DNA of 64,000 nucleotides from JACVRW01 sp963826165 (GTDB lineage Bacteria; Actinomycetota; Thermoleophilia; Solirubrobacterales; Thermoleophilaceae): NCBI GenBank assembly GCA_963826165.1, contig CAWGWC010000014.1:115987-179986 (forward strand), given 5' to 3'. The notes under the pieces were generated by a model. That model had not been told where the DNA came from, made no database searches, and saw only the letters and a list, made by a program, of their open reading frames with translations. Both the position numbers and the translations under genes were made by a program. This document shows, one piece after another, positions 18,048 to 26,494 of the stretch (its first letter is position 1; each line of letters begins with the position of its first letter).

Positions 18048-19366
18048 CGGTCGATGCCTCCGAGAATCGGGTCGAGCATGGCCACGCAGGCGATGAAGTC
18101 CGCGATCAGCGAGTCCTTGGCCATGTCGGGCAGGCCCTGCAGGTTGGTGAAGCTCGGGTCGCGGAAGTGCACGCGGGCGGGCTTGGCCGAGCCGTCGGCC
18201 AGCAGGAAGCAGCCGAGCTCGCCGCGCGGCGACTCGATCGCGGTGTAGACCTCGCCCGGCGGCACCCGGAAGCCCTCGGTCACCAGCTTGAAGTGGTGGA
18301 TCAGCGCCTCCATCGAGGTGGCCAGCTCGTGCCGGGGAGGCAACGCGACCTTGCGGTCGTCGGTGGTCCAGGCGCCCTCGGGGAGGCCGTCGAGCGCCTG
18401 CTCCACGATCCGCAGCGACTGGCGCATCTCGTCGAGGCGGACCTTGTAGCGGTCGTAGTTGTCGCCGACGCTGCCCACGGGGACGTTGAAGTCGAAGTCC
18501 TCGTAGCACGAGTAGGGCATTGCCTTGCGCAGGTCCCAGGGATGGCCGGTGGCGCGCAGCAGCGGCCCGGTCACGCCGAGCTCGAGCGCGCGCTCCTGCG
18601 AGATCACGCCCGTGTTCTTCAGGCGCTGCAACCAGATCTCGTTGCGATCGAGCAGCGCCTGGTACTGGTCGATCCGGCGCGGCATCACCTTGAGGAACTC
18701 GCGCACGCGGTGGTCGAAGCCCGGCGGGATGTCCTCGATCACGCCGCCCACCTGGAAGTAGCGGGTGTGCATCCGCTGGCCGCTCGACATCTCGAACAGG
18801 TCGAGTATGAGGTCGCGGTCGCGGCACCCCCACCAGAGCATCGTGATCGCGCCGATGTCGAGCGCTCCCGTGGCGAGCGCGAACAGGTGCGAGGCGATCC
18901 GGTTGAGCTCCATGTGGATCACCCGCAGGTAATGAGCACGCGGAGGCACGTCGATCTCGAGCATGCGCTCGACCGACATGCAGTAGACCTGCGCGTTGTA
19001 GTAGTAGGCGAGGTAGTCCATCCGCTCGACGAAGGTGATGACCTTCCAGTACTGCTGGTCCTCGCAGCTCTTCTCGATTCCGGTGTGGACGTAGCCGATG
19101 ATCGGCTTGACCTCGCGCACCATCTCGCCCTCGAGCGTGGTCAGCAGGCGCAGCACGCCGTGGGTCGCCGGATGGTGCGGCCCGATGTTGATGGTGAACA
19201 GCTCTTCGTCGAGGTCGCCCTTGGCCAGAGCTTCGGTGCCCGCGATGGGCTCCCCGCCCATGTGCTCCATCGTCACCGAGCGCTCGCGTTCGCGGTAGGG
19301 CGTGCGCAGCGCGGCCGCGGTGGCCTCGCGGACAGGGTCGTCGGACTGGTCGCGCTCGTCACTCAT
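18044..19366 (-). CDS. nuoD: NADH-quinone oxidoreductase subunit D
   Basis: 440 residues from ATG 19366, overlapping nuoC by eight bases. The 49-kDa-type subunit binds the quinone head group together with NuoB. Conserved sequence includes INIGPHHPATHGVLRLL (the quinone-site His loop), GYVHTGIEKSCEDQQYWK and RVIHMELNRIASHLFAL. About 35 N-terminal residues before the conserved core are charged and variable. A later in-frame ATG (MEHMGGEPIAG) is an alternative start. Confidence 0.96.
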   Translation of the reverse strand: MSDERDQSDDPVREATAAALRTPYRERERSVTMEHMGGEPIAGTEALAKGDLDEELFTINIGPHHPATHGVLRLLTTLEGEMVREVKPIIGYVHTGIEKSCEDQQYWKVITFVERMDYLAYYYNAQVYCMSVERMLEIDVPPRAHYLRVIHMELNRIASHLFALATGALDIGAITMLWWGCRDRDLILDLFEMSSGQRMHTRYFQVGGVIEDIPPGFDHRVREFLKVMPRRIDQYQALLDRNEIWLQRLKNTGVISQERALELGVTGPLLRATGHPWDLRKAMPYSCYEDFDFNVPVGSVGDNYDRYKVRLDEMRQSLRIVEQALDGLPEGAWTTDDRKVALPPRHELATSMEALIHHFKLVTEGFRVPPGEVYTAIESPRGELGCFLLADGSAKPARVHFRDPSFTNLQGLPDMAKDSLIADFIACVAMLDPILGGIDR

Positions 19367-19877
19367 ACCAGCGCGGATACTTGTCCTCGTTGAAGGTGTA
19401 GAGCACGGGCTCGCCGCCGACGGGGAAGTCGCGACGTTGGGGGAAGCCCGTGTAGTCCTCGGGCAAGAGGATGCGGCGCAGGTCCGGATGGCCGTCGAAC
19501 ACCACGCCGAAGAAGTCGTAGACCTCGCGCTCGTGGAAGTCGGCGGTGGGGAAGAGGTCGACCACGCTGGGCACGTGGGGGTCCTCCGCACCCAGGCGGA
19601 TCTTCACGCCGAGACGGTCGCAGCGGTCCATGGAGAGCAGCTGGTAGTGCACACCGAGCCGAGGCTCCTCGGGCAGGTAGTCGCAGCCGTGGAGGCTCAT
19701 CAGCCGCTCGAACGGCTCGGCGCCGTCGCGCAGGTGGGCGAGCACGTCGTGCACCCGCTCGGGCTCGACCTGGAGGGTGGCCTCGCCGCGGAAGTAGTTC
19801 GTGCCCGTGACCGCGTCCTCGGCCACGTCCTCTCGCACCCGCTGGGCGATCAGCTCGAGACCTGTGGCGTCAGGCAC
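19359..19877 (-). CDS. nuoC: NADH-quinone oxidoreductase subunit C
   Basis: 172 residues, 30-kDa-type subunit of the peripheral arm. The family signature is present as HEREVYDFFGVVFDGHPDLR followed by RILLPEDYTGFPQRRDFPV. It overlaps nuoB upstream by eight bases and nuoD downstream, so the three are translationally coupled. It is separate from nuoD, unlike the fused nuoCD of Escherichia coli. Confidence 0.96.
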   Translation of the reverse strand: MPDATGLELIAQRVREDVAEDAVTGTNYFRGEATLQVEPERVHDVLAHLRDGAEPFERLMSLHGCDYLPEEPRLGVHYQLLSMDRCDRLGVKIRLGAEDPHVPSVVDLFPTADFHEREVYDFFGVVFDGHPDLRRILLPEDYTGFPQRRDFPVGGEPVLYTFNEDKYPRWYE

Positions 19878-20499
19878 TCCCGGCCCCGGTTCCCTCGGGC
19901 TGCTCCTCGGTGCCGTAGGCCTGGTAGCGCTCGCGCCAGCCCATGTCGGGCTTCTGCTGGATCTTGTCCTGCAGCTTCATGATCGCGTAGATGAGGGCCT
20001 CCGGCCGCGGCGGACAGCCGGGCACGTAGATGTCCACGGGCATGAACTTGTCCGCGCCCTGGACCACGGCGTAGTTGTTGAACATCCCGCCGCTCGACGA
20101 GCACACGCCCATCGCGATCACCCACTTGGGCTCCAGCATCTGGTCGTAGAGCCGGCGGATGATCGGCGCCATCTTGATCGAGACCCGGCCCGACAGGATC
20201 ATCAGGTCGGCTTGGCGGGGGGTGAAGCGGATGGCCTCGGCGCCGAAGCGCGCGAGGTCGTTGCGAGGCGAGCCGATGACCGTGATCATCTCGATCGCAC
20301 AGCACGCGAGGCCGAAGCCCAGCGGGAACAGGCAATTCTTGCGGGCCCAGTTCTGGGCGGTCTCGAGCGTGGTGAACAGCAGACGCTCCTCGACGTACTC
20401 GTCGAGGTCTCGTCCGGCCACCTCGCCGCGCAGCATCTGCTGAGCCTTGAGCTGGCGGACTCTCAGGTCCTCCTGACCGTTGCTACGTGTTACTTCCAC
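19870..20499 (-). CDS. nuoB: NADH-quinone oxidoreductase subunit B
   Basis: 209 residues. Holds cluster N2, the last iron-sulfur centre before quinone. The tandem cysteines are in GLACCAIEMI; the others are in MGVCSSSGGMFNNYAVV and VPGCPPRPEALIYAIMKL. The core is followed by a short variable tail. It overlaps nuoA by ten bases. Confidence 0.97.
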   Translation of the reverse strand: MEVTRSNGQEDLRVRQLKAQQMLRGEVAGRDLDEYVEERLLFTTLETAQNWARKNCLFPLGFGLACCAIEMITVIGSPRNDLARFGAEAIRFTPRQADLMILSGRVSIKMAPIIRRLYDQMLEPKWVIAMGVCSSSGGMFNNYAVVQGADKFMPVDIYVPGCPPRPEALIYAIMKLQDKIQQKPDMGWRERYQAYGTEEQPEGTGAGSA

Positions 20500-20846
20500 T
20501 CCAGCGCCCCTCTTCTCCAGACGAACACGAGCGCAACCAGGAGTAGTACGACGAACACGATCGTCTCGACCAGCGCGAACACTCCGAAGGCATCCAGCTT
20601 CAGCGCGACGGGGTAGAGAAAGACGACTTCGATGTCGAACAGGATGAACAGCATCGCGATCAGGTAGAAGCTGATCCCGAACCGGAACGACTTGCGTACG
20701 TCAGACGGCAGGCCGCTCTCGTAAGGCTCGCTCTTGACCTTCCCCGGGCGCTTTGGACCGAGCACGTGGTTGGCGAGCGTGAAGGCTGTGCCGACCCCTA
20801 TGCCGAGCGCGAGAAACACCAGTGCAGGCAGGTAACTCTTCAGCAC
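20490..20846 (-). CDS. nuoA: NADH-quinone oxidoreductase subunit A
   Basis: 118 residues with three membrane helices. First gene of the nuo operon. Landmarks: GPKRPGKVKSEPYESGLPSD (the loop that reaches the quinone site), FRFGISFYLIAMLFILFDIEVVFLYP and the third helix ending VFVWRRGALEW. The upstream 75 bases to the divergent membrane-protein gene must hold the operon promoter, but I see no convincing -35/-10 pair. Confidence 0.95.
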   Translation of the reverse strand: MLKSYLPALVFLALGIGVGTAFTLANHVLGPKRPGKVKSEPYESGLPSDVRKSFRFGISFYLIAMLFILFDIEVVFLYPVALKLDAFGVFALVETIVFVVLLLVALVFVWRRGALEWK

Positions 20847-20921
20847 GCACCCGGAGGTATAACGGAACCTTGTGCGACGCTGCTACATAGTGCGAAAGGA
20901 CACCCCCTGAGCGGCGTCCAC

Positions 20922-21348
20922 ATGGTGGTCGGCATTGCCGTCCTGATCGCCAACGCGGCGGCCGCCGGCTGGGGGGTCGTGGGCTGGTTGAGAAAGGACG
21001 CGCGGGCGTCGCTCGTGTTCTGGCCGCTGTTGCGCGTAGCTCAGGCCACGGTGGTCGTGGAAGTGGTGATCGGCTTCATCCTGCTGGCTCGCGGAGCCTC
21101 CTCGCCCGACGGGCTGCACGTGGCCTACGGGGTGGCGCCGCTCCTGATCACGCTCGTGAGCGAAGCCATGCGCGCCGGCATCGCCGAGCGTGAGCTGGAC
21201 GGTGTGGAGGACGTGGACGCCCTCGACCGCGGGGAGCAGATGGCGCTGGCGCGGCGCGTGGCGCTGGGTGAGATGGGCGTGATGACCGTCGGCGCGCTGC
21301 TGATCCTCACACTGGCGCTGCGCGCGTATCAGACCGGCGGGGGCTTAA
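20922..21348 (+). CDS. small integral membrane protein, unknown function (stop uncertain)
   Basis: From ATG 20922 the protein has about four membrane segments (MVVGIAVLIANAAAAGWGVV, LRVAQATVVVEVVIGFILLA, a third around VAYGVAPLLITLVSEAM, and MGVMTVGALLILTLALRAY), with a charged loop rich in Asp/Glu between the last two. In the given frame no stop follows until 22043, and the extra sequence is Cys/Ser/Trp-rich antisense of a His-rich gene. Removing one G from the run at 21339-21343 would give an immediate TAA at 21346-21348, which I take as the natural end. Divergent from nuoA. Confidence 0.5.
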
Positions 21349-21553
21349 CCGCTGACCCGGCGTGCTCGTGCTCGTGGTCCTGCTCGCCGCCCGACTCGTG
21401 GGTGTGGGGGTGCGAGTGGGTCACGTCGCCGTGGCTGTGCTCGTGCTCGTGCTCGGTGTGGTCGTGCTCATGGGACGTGTGGGGGTGCGAGTGCGTCGTC
21501 TCGCCGTGGCTGTGCTCGTGCTCGTGCGAATGCTCGTGGTCGTGCTCAGGCAT
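21329..21553 (-). CDS. histidine-rich metal-binding protein (24 His in 74 residues)
   Basis: 74 residues made almost wholly of His-Glu/Ser/Asp/Thr pairs (for example MPEHDHEHSHEHEHSHGETT), with a degenerate internal duplication of the unit EHEHSHG-x-x-THSHPHT. There are 24 histidines, one cysteine-free. It lies two bases after the ATPase gene of the nickel-type ECF operon, so it is probably co-translated. Similar His-rich small proteins store or hand on nickel in the cytoplasm (Hpn-like or HypB/UreE His tails); here the role in buffering imported Ni2+ is inference from composition and position. Its C-terminus overlaps the end of the convergent membrane-protein gene. Confidence 0.75.
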   Translation of the reverse strand: MPEHDHEHSHEHEHSHGETTHSHPHTSHEHDHTEHEHEHSHGDVTHSHPHTHESGGEQDHEHEHAGSAVKPPPV

Positions 21554-21555
21554 CT

Positions 21556-22356
21556 CTACCTCCTGGTCGCCTGCTGGAACTGTAGCCCGGAGTCGGCGGA
21601 TGACCCGGGCCGTGGGCGCGGCTCGACCAGGAGCAGGTCGAACCCGGCGGGGAGCTCGAGATCGTGGGCGGCGAGCAGCTCGGTGTCGGCCAGTACCTCG
21701 TGGCAGGGCCCGTCGGCCACGATGCGGCCGGCGGCGAGGATCACGGCCCGCTCGCACAGCTCGGCCGCCAGCGGCAGGTCGTGCGTCGTCAGCAGCATCG
21801 TCCGCTCGATCCCGGCCAGGATGTCGATCAGCTCGCGTCGCGCGCGCGGGTCCAGGTTGGCCGACGGCTCATCGAGCACCAGCAGGCGGGGCCGCATCGC
21901 CAGCACCGTGGCGATGGCCACTCGCCGGCGCTCGCCCATCGACAGCTGGTAGGGCGCCCGGGGGGCGGCCTCGGACATCCGCACAAGGGCCAGTGCCTCG
22001 CTCACCCGTGCTTCGATCTCCTCTGGTCCGAGGTCCAGGTTGAGGGGTCCGAAGGCAACGTCCTCCGCGACGGTCGGCATGAACAGCTGGTCGTCGGGAT
22101 CTTGGAACACGAGGCCGACCCGGGCACGCAGCTCGGCCAGGGTCTTCGGCCCCACCTCGAGGCCCGCCACCTCCAGCCGGCCGCTGCCGCTGAGCAGGCC
22201 GTTGAGGTGGAGCATGAACGTCGTCTTGCCCGCGCCGTTGGGACCGAGGATCGCCACCCGCTCCCCGTGCTCCACGTGCAGCTCGAGTCCGGACAGGCCG
22301 GGCTGCCCGGTGGGGTAGGCGTAGTCGAGACCCTCGGCGTGGACGGCGCAGCTCAC
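21556..22356 (-). CDS. cbiO: energy-coupling-factor nickel/cobalt transporter ATPase
   Basis: 266 residues from GTG 22356, chosen because it makes the GTGA overlap with cbiQ that is typical of this genome (a longer start at 22374 is possible). ABC ATPase with Walker A ILGPNGAGKTT, Q-loop VFQDPDDQLF, signature YQLSMGERRRVAIATVL, Walker B LLVLDEPSANLD and the switch His in LLTTHDL. It drives the T component CbiQ and the S components CbiM/CbiN. Last but one gene of the nickel operon. Confidence 0.93.
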   Translation of the reverse strand: MSCAVHAEGLDYAYPTGQPGLSGLELHVEHGERVAILGPNGAGKTTFMLHLNGLLSGSGRLEVAGLEVGPKTLAELRARVGLVFQDPDDQLFMPTVAEDVAFGPLNLDLGPEEIEARVSEALALVRMSEAAPRAPYQLSMGERRRVAIATVLAMRPRLLVLDEPSANLDPRARRELIDILAGIERTMLLTTHDLPLAAELCERAVILAAGRIVADGPCHEVLADTELLAAHDLELPAGFDLLLVEPRPRPGSSADSGLQFQQATRR

Positions 22357-23138
22357 GCAGCCACCCCCGCCCATACACGCGCGGGGACCAGCACGGCGAG
22401 CACCGCCAGCACGAACAGCGTGTCCGCCCGGCGAAAGGCGAGCGGCACGAGCTGCGGCATGTGTCCGCGGTAGCCGCGCGAGAGCATCGCGTGGTAGACG
22501 CGCTCGCCGCGCGAGTAGGTGCGCAGGAACATCGCCGTGGCCACGCGGCCGAGAGCGGCGGCCTGGAGCGCGTGACGAGGCCGGTACGCGCGCGCGGCGA
22601 GCGCGGCCCGCATGCGCCCCACCTCCTCGACGATCACGAACAGGTAGCGGTACATGAAGGCGGCGATCAGGACGAAGAGGCGCGGCACGCGCATCGCCTC
22701 GAGCCCGCGCAGCACCGATGGAAAGGTCGTGGTGGCTCCCAGCAGAACCGCGGAGATCGTGCCGATGGTGGCCTTTGCGGCCACGGCGGCGAAGGTCTCG
22801 AGGCCCTCCTCGTGGAGGGTGAGCGGACCCAGATCGTAGGTGGCGCCGCCGCTGCGCACGAACGGCACGAACAGGGCGGCCAGCAGGACGAGCGGCAACA
22901 CGAAGCGCGCCCGCCGCCAGATCTCGTTGGGCGTTACCCGCGCCACGGCCGCGACGGCCGCGAGCACGCCCCCGCAGACCACGAACACCGGCCAGGCCTG
23001 GAACGGGGCGGACACGGCGATGAGGGTGATCGACACCAGCCCGGCGATCTTGGCCCGCGGGTCCAGGCGATGAACCGAACTGGCGGGGTCGCCCGCCAGC
23101 CCGGTCAGGTCCAGCGAGTGGTTACAGAGCGCGCCCAT
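22353..23138 (-). CDS. cbiQ: energy-coupling-factor transporter transmembrane protein
   Basis: 261 residues. T component of the group I ECF metal transporter. N-terminal SSVHRLDPRAKIAGLVSI is the family signature, and the coupling-helix Ala-Arg-x motifs appear as MRAALAARAYR and HAMLSRGYRG. Five or six membrane helices. It links the ATPase to CbiM. Confidence 0.93.
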   Translation of the reverse strand: MGALCNHSLDLTGLAGDPASSVHRLDPRAKIAGLVSITLIAVSAPFQAWPVFVVCGGVLAAVAAVARVTPNEIWRRARFVLPLVLLAALFVPFVRSGGATYDLGPLTLHEEGLETFAAVAAKATIGTISAVLLGATTTFPSVLRGLEAMRVPRLFVLIAAFMYRYLFVIVEEVGRMRAALAARAYRPRHALQAAALGRVATAMFLRTYSRGERVYHAMLSRGYRGHMPQLVPLAFRRADTLFVLAVLAVLVPARVWAGVAA

Positions 23139-23162
23139 CGGGCTCGAGCCTCGGGCCGCCCG

Positions 23163-23495
23163 TCAGGCCGGCGCCCCGGGGGGCGTGCCCGTGCGCGGGC
23201 GCCGCCGCAGCGCGAAGGCGAGGCCGTACCCGATGGCGAAGACGGCGAGGGTGCCGACGAACCCGGCGAGGCCGGTGGCCACGCGCTCGTTCTCCACGCC
23301 CGGGAAGGCGTAGTCCGGGATGGGCGAGTCCTCTTGGAGCGAGTGAAGCTTGCCGCTCTCGAGGAACTGCTTGTCCTCGGCCACCTTCTCGAGGCCGTCG
23401 GGGTTGGCCGACGCGAACGGGGAGACGGCTGTGGCCAGGCCGATGGCCACGGCCAGCGCGACGGCGACGAACATTCCAGTGGGTATGCGCTTCAT
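23163..23495 (-). CDS. PDGLE-domain ECF metal transporter small subunit (CbiN/NikN type)
   Basis: 110 residues with one helix at each end and an extracytoplasmic loop containing the diagnostic ANPDGLEKVAED motif. PDGLE proteins replace CbiN in nickel and cobalt ECF transporters. It follows cbiM after one base. The C-terminal tail is Arg/Pro-rich. Confidence 0.88.
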   Translation of the reverse strand: MKRIPTGMFVAVALAVAIGLATAVSPFASANPDGLEKVAEDKQFLESGKLHSLQEDSPIPDYAFPGVENERVATGLAGFVGTLAVFAIGYGLAFALRRRPRTGTPPGAPA

Positions 23496-23496
23496 C

Positions 23497-24210
23497 TCAG
23501 GCCTCCGTTCCGAGCGCGGTTCCTACCGGCCGAGTGACCGGCTCCTTCAGCTCCTCCGGCGCGAGCGCCACGAGGTCGGGTCGTGAGACCAGCACCGCCG
23601 ACACGGCGGCCACGGTGATGATCGCCTCCCCGATGCCGATCAGCGAATGCACGCCGAGCATGGCCGGCAGGGAGGTACCGAGCGGAACCGTGTCCGAGAC
23701 GGCCAGCTCCACGCTCGTCGCCGCGGCGCCGACCATCACGGCCAGCCAGGAGACAACTCCCACCACGCCCATGAAGATCGGCCGCGAGTGGGGCAGCACC
23801 TTCATGGCGCCCACCACGAGGAAGCCGGCGAGCAGCGCGCCCAGCACGCCCATGTTGAGCACGTTCGCCCCGAGCGCCGAGATGCCGCCGTCGGCGAAGG
23901 CGAAGGCCTGCACCACGAGCACCACAGCCATCACCAGGCAGGCGATCCAGGGGCCGAGCAGAACGGCCGCCAGTGTGGCTCCGAGCAGGTGGCCGCTGGT
24001 GCCGCCGGCGATCGGGAAGTTGAGCATCTGCGTGGCGAAGATGAACGCGGCCAGCACGCCGAGCATCGGCACGCGCGCCTCGTCGAGCTCGACGTTGGCC
24101 ACGCGCAGGCCGTAGGCCACGGCGGCGATCGCCAGCACTGCGCATACCGCGGCGACGCCGCCGCTGAGGAACCCATCCGGGATATGGAGGGCGATGGGTA
24201 GGTCGAGCAT
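23497..24210 (-). CDS. cbiM: ECF metal transporter substrate-binding membrane subunit (CbiM/NikM)
   Basis: 237 residues from ATG 24210, with a good ribosome site (AAAGGAG) in the 13-base gap after nur. The N-terminal metal-binding sequence ALHIPDGFLSGGVA carries the His that with the N-terminus binds Ni2+/Co2+ in NikM/CbiM structures; a second conserved stretch is PIAGGTSGHLLGATLAAVL. About seven helices. Because the regulator and operator are of Nur type, nickel is the likelier substrate than cobalt, so nikM may be the better name. Confidence 0.92.
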   Translation of the reverse strand: MLDLPIALHIPDGFLSGGVAAVCAVLAIAAVAYGLRVANVELDEARVPMLGVLAAFIFATQMLNFPIAGGTSGHLLGATLAAVLLGPWIACLVMAVVLVVQAFAFADGGISALGANVLNMGVLGALLAGFLVVGAMKVLPHSRPIFMGVVGVVSWLAVMVGAAATSVELAVSDTVPLGTSLPAMLGVHSLIGIGEAIITVAAVSAVLVSRPDLVALAPEELKEPVTRPVGTALGTEA

Positions 24211-24223
24211 GCGCTGACTCCTT

Positions 24224-24712
24224 TCAGCTGTGGGCGTGAGACTCTTTGCGAGCGCATTCCGCACAGAGTCCGAGGATGGGGAAGTGGCTGAAGCGGGCCT
24301 CGTAGCCGAAGCGCTTCTGGATCAGCTCGCGAACCGGATCCATCTGCTCGCGGTCGACGGCCGTGACCCTGCTGCACGAGTCGCAGACCAGGTACTCGCG
24401 CTCGTCCAGGCCCGCATGCGAGTAGAGGCCGGGGCCGTGACCGAGATGCCGGTGGCGAACGAGGCCGAGCTCTTCGAGGGTCTCCAGGTTGCGGTAGACG
24501 GAGGCGAGGTCGGAGCGAGGGAGGCGGCCGGCCAGGCCGTCGGCGATCTGCTCGGCCGAGATGGGCGCGGCGGCGGCGTACAGGGCCTCGAGCACGAGGC
24601 GGCGGGCGGAGGAGATGCGCAGGCCACGGGCTCGAAGCTCGTCGACGGCGGCGTCCACGTTGGGCGCGGCGATCGAGGGGCCCGTGTGCGGCACGGTCAT
24701 GGCCGTTGCCAT
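24224..24712 (-). CDS. nur: nickel-responsive Fur-family repressor
   Basis: 162 residues from ATG 24712 (a second ATG at 24700 is possible). Fur fold: winged helix LRARGLRISSARRLVLEALY and YRNLETLEELGLVRHRHLG, then the dimerisation domain with HGPGLYSHAGLDEREYLVC and zinc ligands CDSC and CAEC. The assignment to Nur rather than Fur or Zur rests on the operator nine bases before the start, which is a perfect TTGCAA-N5-TTGCAA Nur box as known from Streptomyces coelicolor, and on the downstream nickel ECF operon. It should repress itself and cbiMNQO when nickel is plentiful. Confidence 0.88.
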   Translation of the reverse strand: MATAMTVPHTGPSIAAPNVDAAVDELRARGLRISSARRLVLEALYAAAAPISAEQIADGLAGRLPRSDLASVYRNLETLEELGLVRHRHLGHGPGLYSHAGLDEREYLVCDSCSRVTAVDREQMDPVRELIQKRFGYEARFSHFPILGLCAECARKESHAHS

Positions 24713-24720
24713 CCTACGGC

Positions 24721-24743
24721 CAATTGCAAGTAGGTTGCAATTG
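24721..24743. promoter_or_regulatory. Nur box (nickel-responsive operator)
   Basis: A perfect inverted repeat, nine bases per arm around GTAGG. Its centre is TTGCAA-N5-TTGCAA, the exact consensus established for Nur boxes in Streptomyces. It starts nine bases upstream of the nur ATG, so binding would block transcription or initiation of the whole nur-cbiMNQO operon. No second copy is seen near the exporter gene. Confidence 0.85.
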
Positions 24744-24883
24744 CAGCCTCGACACAACTGCGCCGCGCTCTCATGGCTGCTTCTTCCGCAGGCCGCTGAG
24801 GTTCGGATCAGCGTTCGTCCGAAATCTTTCCGGTCTGGCCGCGGGACATTCGGAGGATGAGGGTGAACGCCCCACGGGCGAAG

Positions 24884-24918
24884 GGAAAGTTGACCTGAAT
24901 AGTTCAGGCGAACTTTCC
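24884..24918. terminator. stem-loop between the exporter gene and nur
   Basis: Inverted repeat GGAAAGTT-CCTGAA / TTCAGG-AACTTTCC with a two-base bulge on each side and a TAG loop. It lies 34 bases after the exporter stop on the minus strand and before the nur promoter region, as expected for a terminator, but no T-run follows. The rest of 24713-24951 shows nothing else. Confidence 0.5.
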
Positions 24919-24951
24919 TCTCGACCTCCAATGGAATCGACCGTCTCGCGT

Positions 24952-26494
24952 TCAGACCACGCCGGGCAGCGCCTGGAAGGTGAGCAGGCAACCCACGGCG
25001 ACGATCACTAGTGCCGAGGCGGCCGGCATCGCCGCGCACCAGCCGGCGCGCGCCCGTGCCGCGCAACAGGGACAGCTTCGGGGCCAGCTTCGGCACCACC
25101 CGCCGCGCCCACACCACGGCCAGGCCGAGGCCGGTGAGCGTTCCCGCCAGCCCGAGGCTGAACGCGGTGATCAGCAGCAGCCCGAGGGCCACCTCGTGCT
25201 GTGAGATCGCGCCCAGCAGCACCACGAGCGCCGAGGGGCAGGGAATCAGGCCCGCCGCGGCGCCGAGGCCGATCAGGCTGCGCCTGGTGACGGTCGAATC
25301 GTCGGCGTCGTCCGGGCCGGGGTGGTGGTGGTCGTGGCTGTAGTGCGCGTGATCGTGGTCAGGTGAATGGCCGTGCTCGCGCCCGCGCGCGTGATCGAGG
25401 AAGTGCTCGAAGCCCGCGCGGGAGAACGACTTGGCGTGGGCATGCGAGTGTGAGTGCGTGGCGTGGTCGTGCGAGTGCCCGTGGTGATGGTGGTGGTGCC
25501 CATGCCCCCCGTTGGGATTGACCCGCGAGCGCAGCACGGCCGCCCCGATCACCACCACGAGCAGGCCGGAGACCAGGTTGAGCCACGGGTAGAGGTCCTC
25601 AGGGAGGATGTACTGGGACAGCGCCAGCGTGACGAAGCCGAGGGCGAACACGCCGACGGTGTGGGCCACGGTGACGGTCGCGCCCAGGGCCACGGCGTGG
25701 CGCGGCTTGCCCCGGGTGCCCACCAGGTAGGCGGCGACCATGGCCTTTCCGTGGCCCGGCGACAGGGCGTGAAGCGCACCCCAGCCGAAGGCCGCGAGCA
25801 GCAGCAGCACCAGCACGCCCTCGCCCGAGGCGGCGTCCTCGAAGATCCCCGCGAAGCCGTCACCGCCCGTCCGCGTGGTGGAGGTCTCGCCGCCCTCGGC
25901 GCGTGGCGCCATCAGGGTTCCGGCCCCGGGCTGCACCGAAAAGGACGCCTCGCGGCGGTCGAGCGGGCTGTCGAGAAGGTTCTCCGGGTAGCGGCGCAGC
26001 CCGTTGGTGGGGTCGCCGCTGGGCGCGTCGGTCCGCACCGCCGTGCCCGAGCCGGGTGCAGACACCACCGCCTTCCAGCCCACGCGGTCCGCGAACGTGT
26101 CGTCGGTGAGCTGCACCCGCCGGGGGTCGCTCACGGCCGCGCGCAGCGGCTGCTCGAAGCGGGTCGTCTCGAGCCCCGCCTGCCCGGCCGGGAAGCTCAG
26201 TCGCGGCTCGAGCCGGCGCAGCTCCACGCGGCGCCCGTCGACGAAGAGGCTCAGGTTGCGACGCAGCTCCGCCTGCTTGCGCTCGATCAGCTCCGCGCGC
26301 GAGAGGCCCTGCTGCTCGGCGGTGGGGATCTCCGCCTCGTCGAGCACGTAGAGCACGTCCACGCGGTCCTCGGAGACCTTGACCGTGCTGAGGTGGTTGA
26401 TCGAGAAGTTGCCCAGCGGATGGGCCATGGCGCTCGGCGCGAGCACGCCCAGGCCGGCCAGGACGAGAAGAACGGCGAGCATCGCGCGTCTCAT
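24952..26494 (-). CDS. NicO/RcnA-type nickel-cobalt exporter with His-rich loop (frameshifted)
   Basis: Signal peptide MRRAMLAVLLVLAGLGVLAP, then an extracytoplasmic domain of about 200 residues (SINHLSTVKVSEDRVDVLYV) as in HupE-like proteins, then the NicO membrane domain with ALHALSPGHGKAMVAAYLVG, a cytoplasmic loop with a HGHHHHHHGHSHDHATHSHS stretch, and LIPCPSALVVLLGA. Near 25,030 the frame breaks: removing one base restores PAASALVIVAVGCLLTFQAL and a TGA at 24952-24954. Without that repair translation would read straight through into the nur frame. It probably exports Ni2+/Co2+ or mediates cofactor metal traffic. The ATG overlaps the TPR gene stop. Confidence 0.8.

Noticed and set aside
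21356..22043. Cys/Ser/Trp-rich extension of the membrane protein on the plus strand
   Set aside because: It is the antisense of the His-rich gene and of the ATPase gene, with no independent support.
24720..24745. Fur or Zur box instead of Nur box
   Set aside because: The AT-rich Fur and Zur consensus sequences do not match; TTGCAA-N5-TTGCAA is exact for Nur.
25440..25510. CRISPR-like or tandem repeat at the CAC/CAT-rich tract
   Set aside because: It codes the His-rich cytoplasmic loop of the exporter; codon repetition, not an array.
24224..26494. 756-residue exporter-Nur fusion protein
   Set aside because: The linking part covers an intergenic hairpin and an operator; a one-base indel near 25030 explains the open frame.
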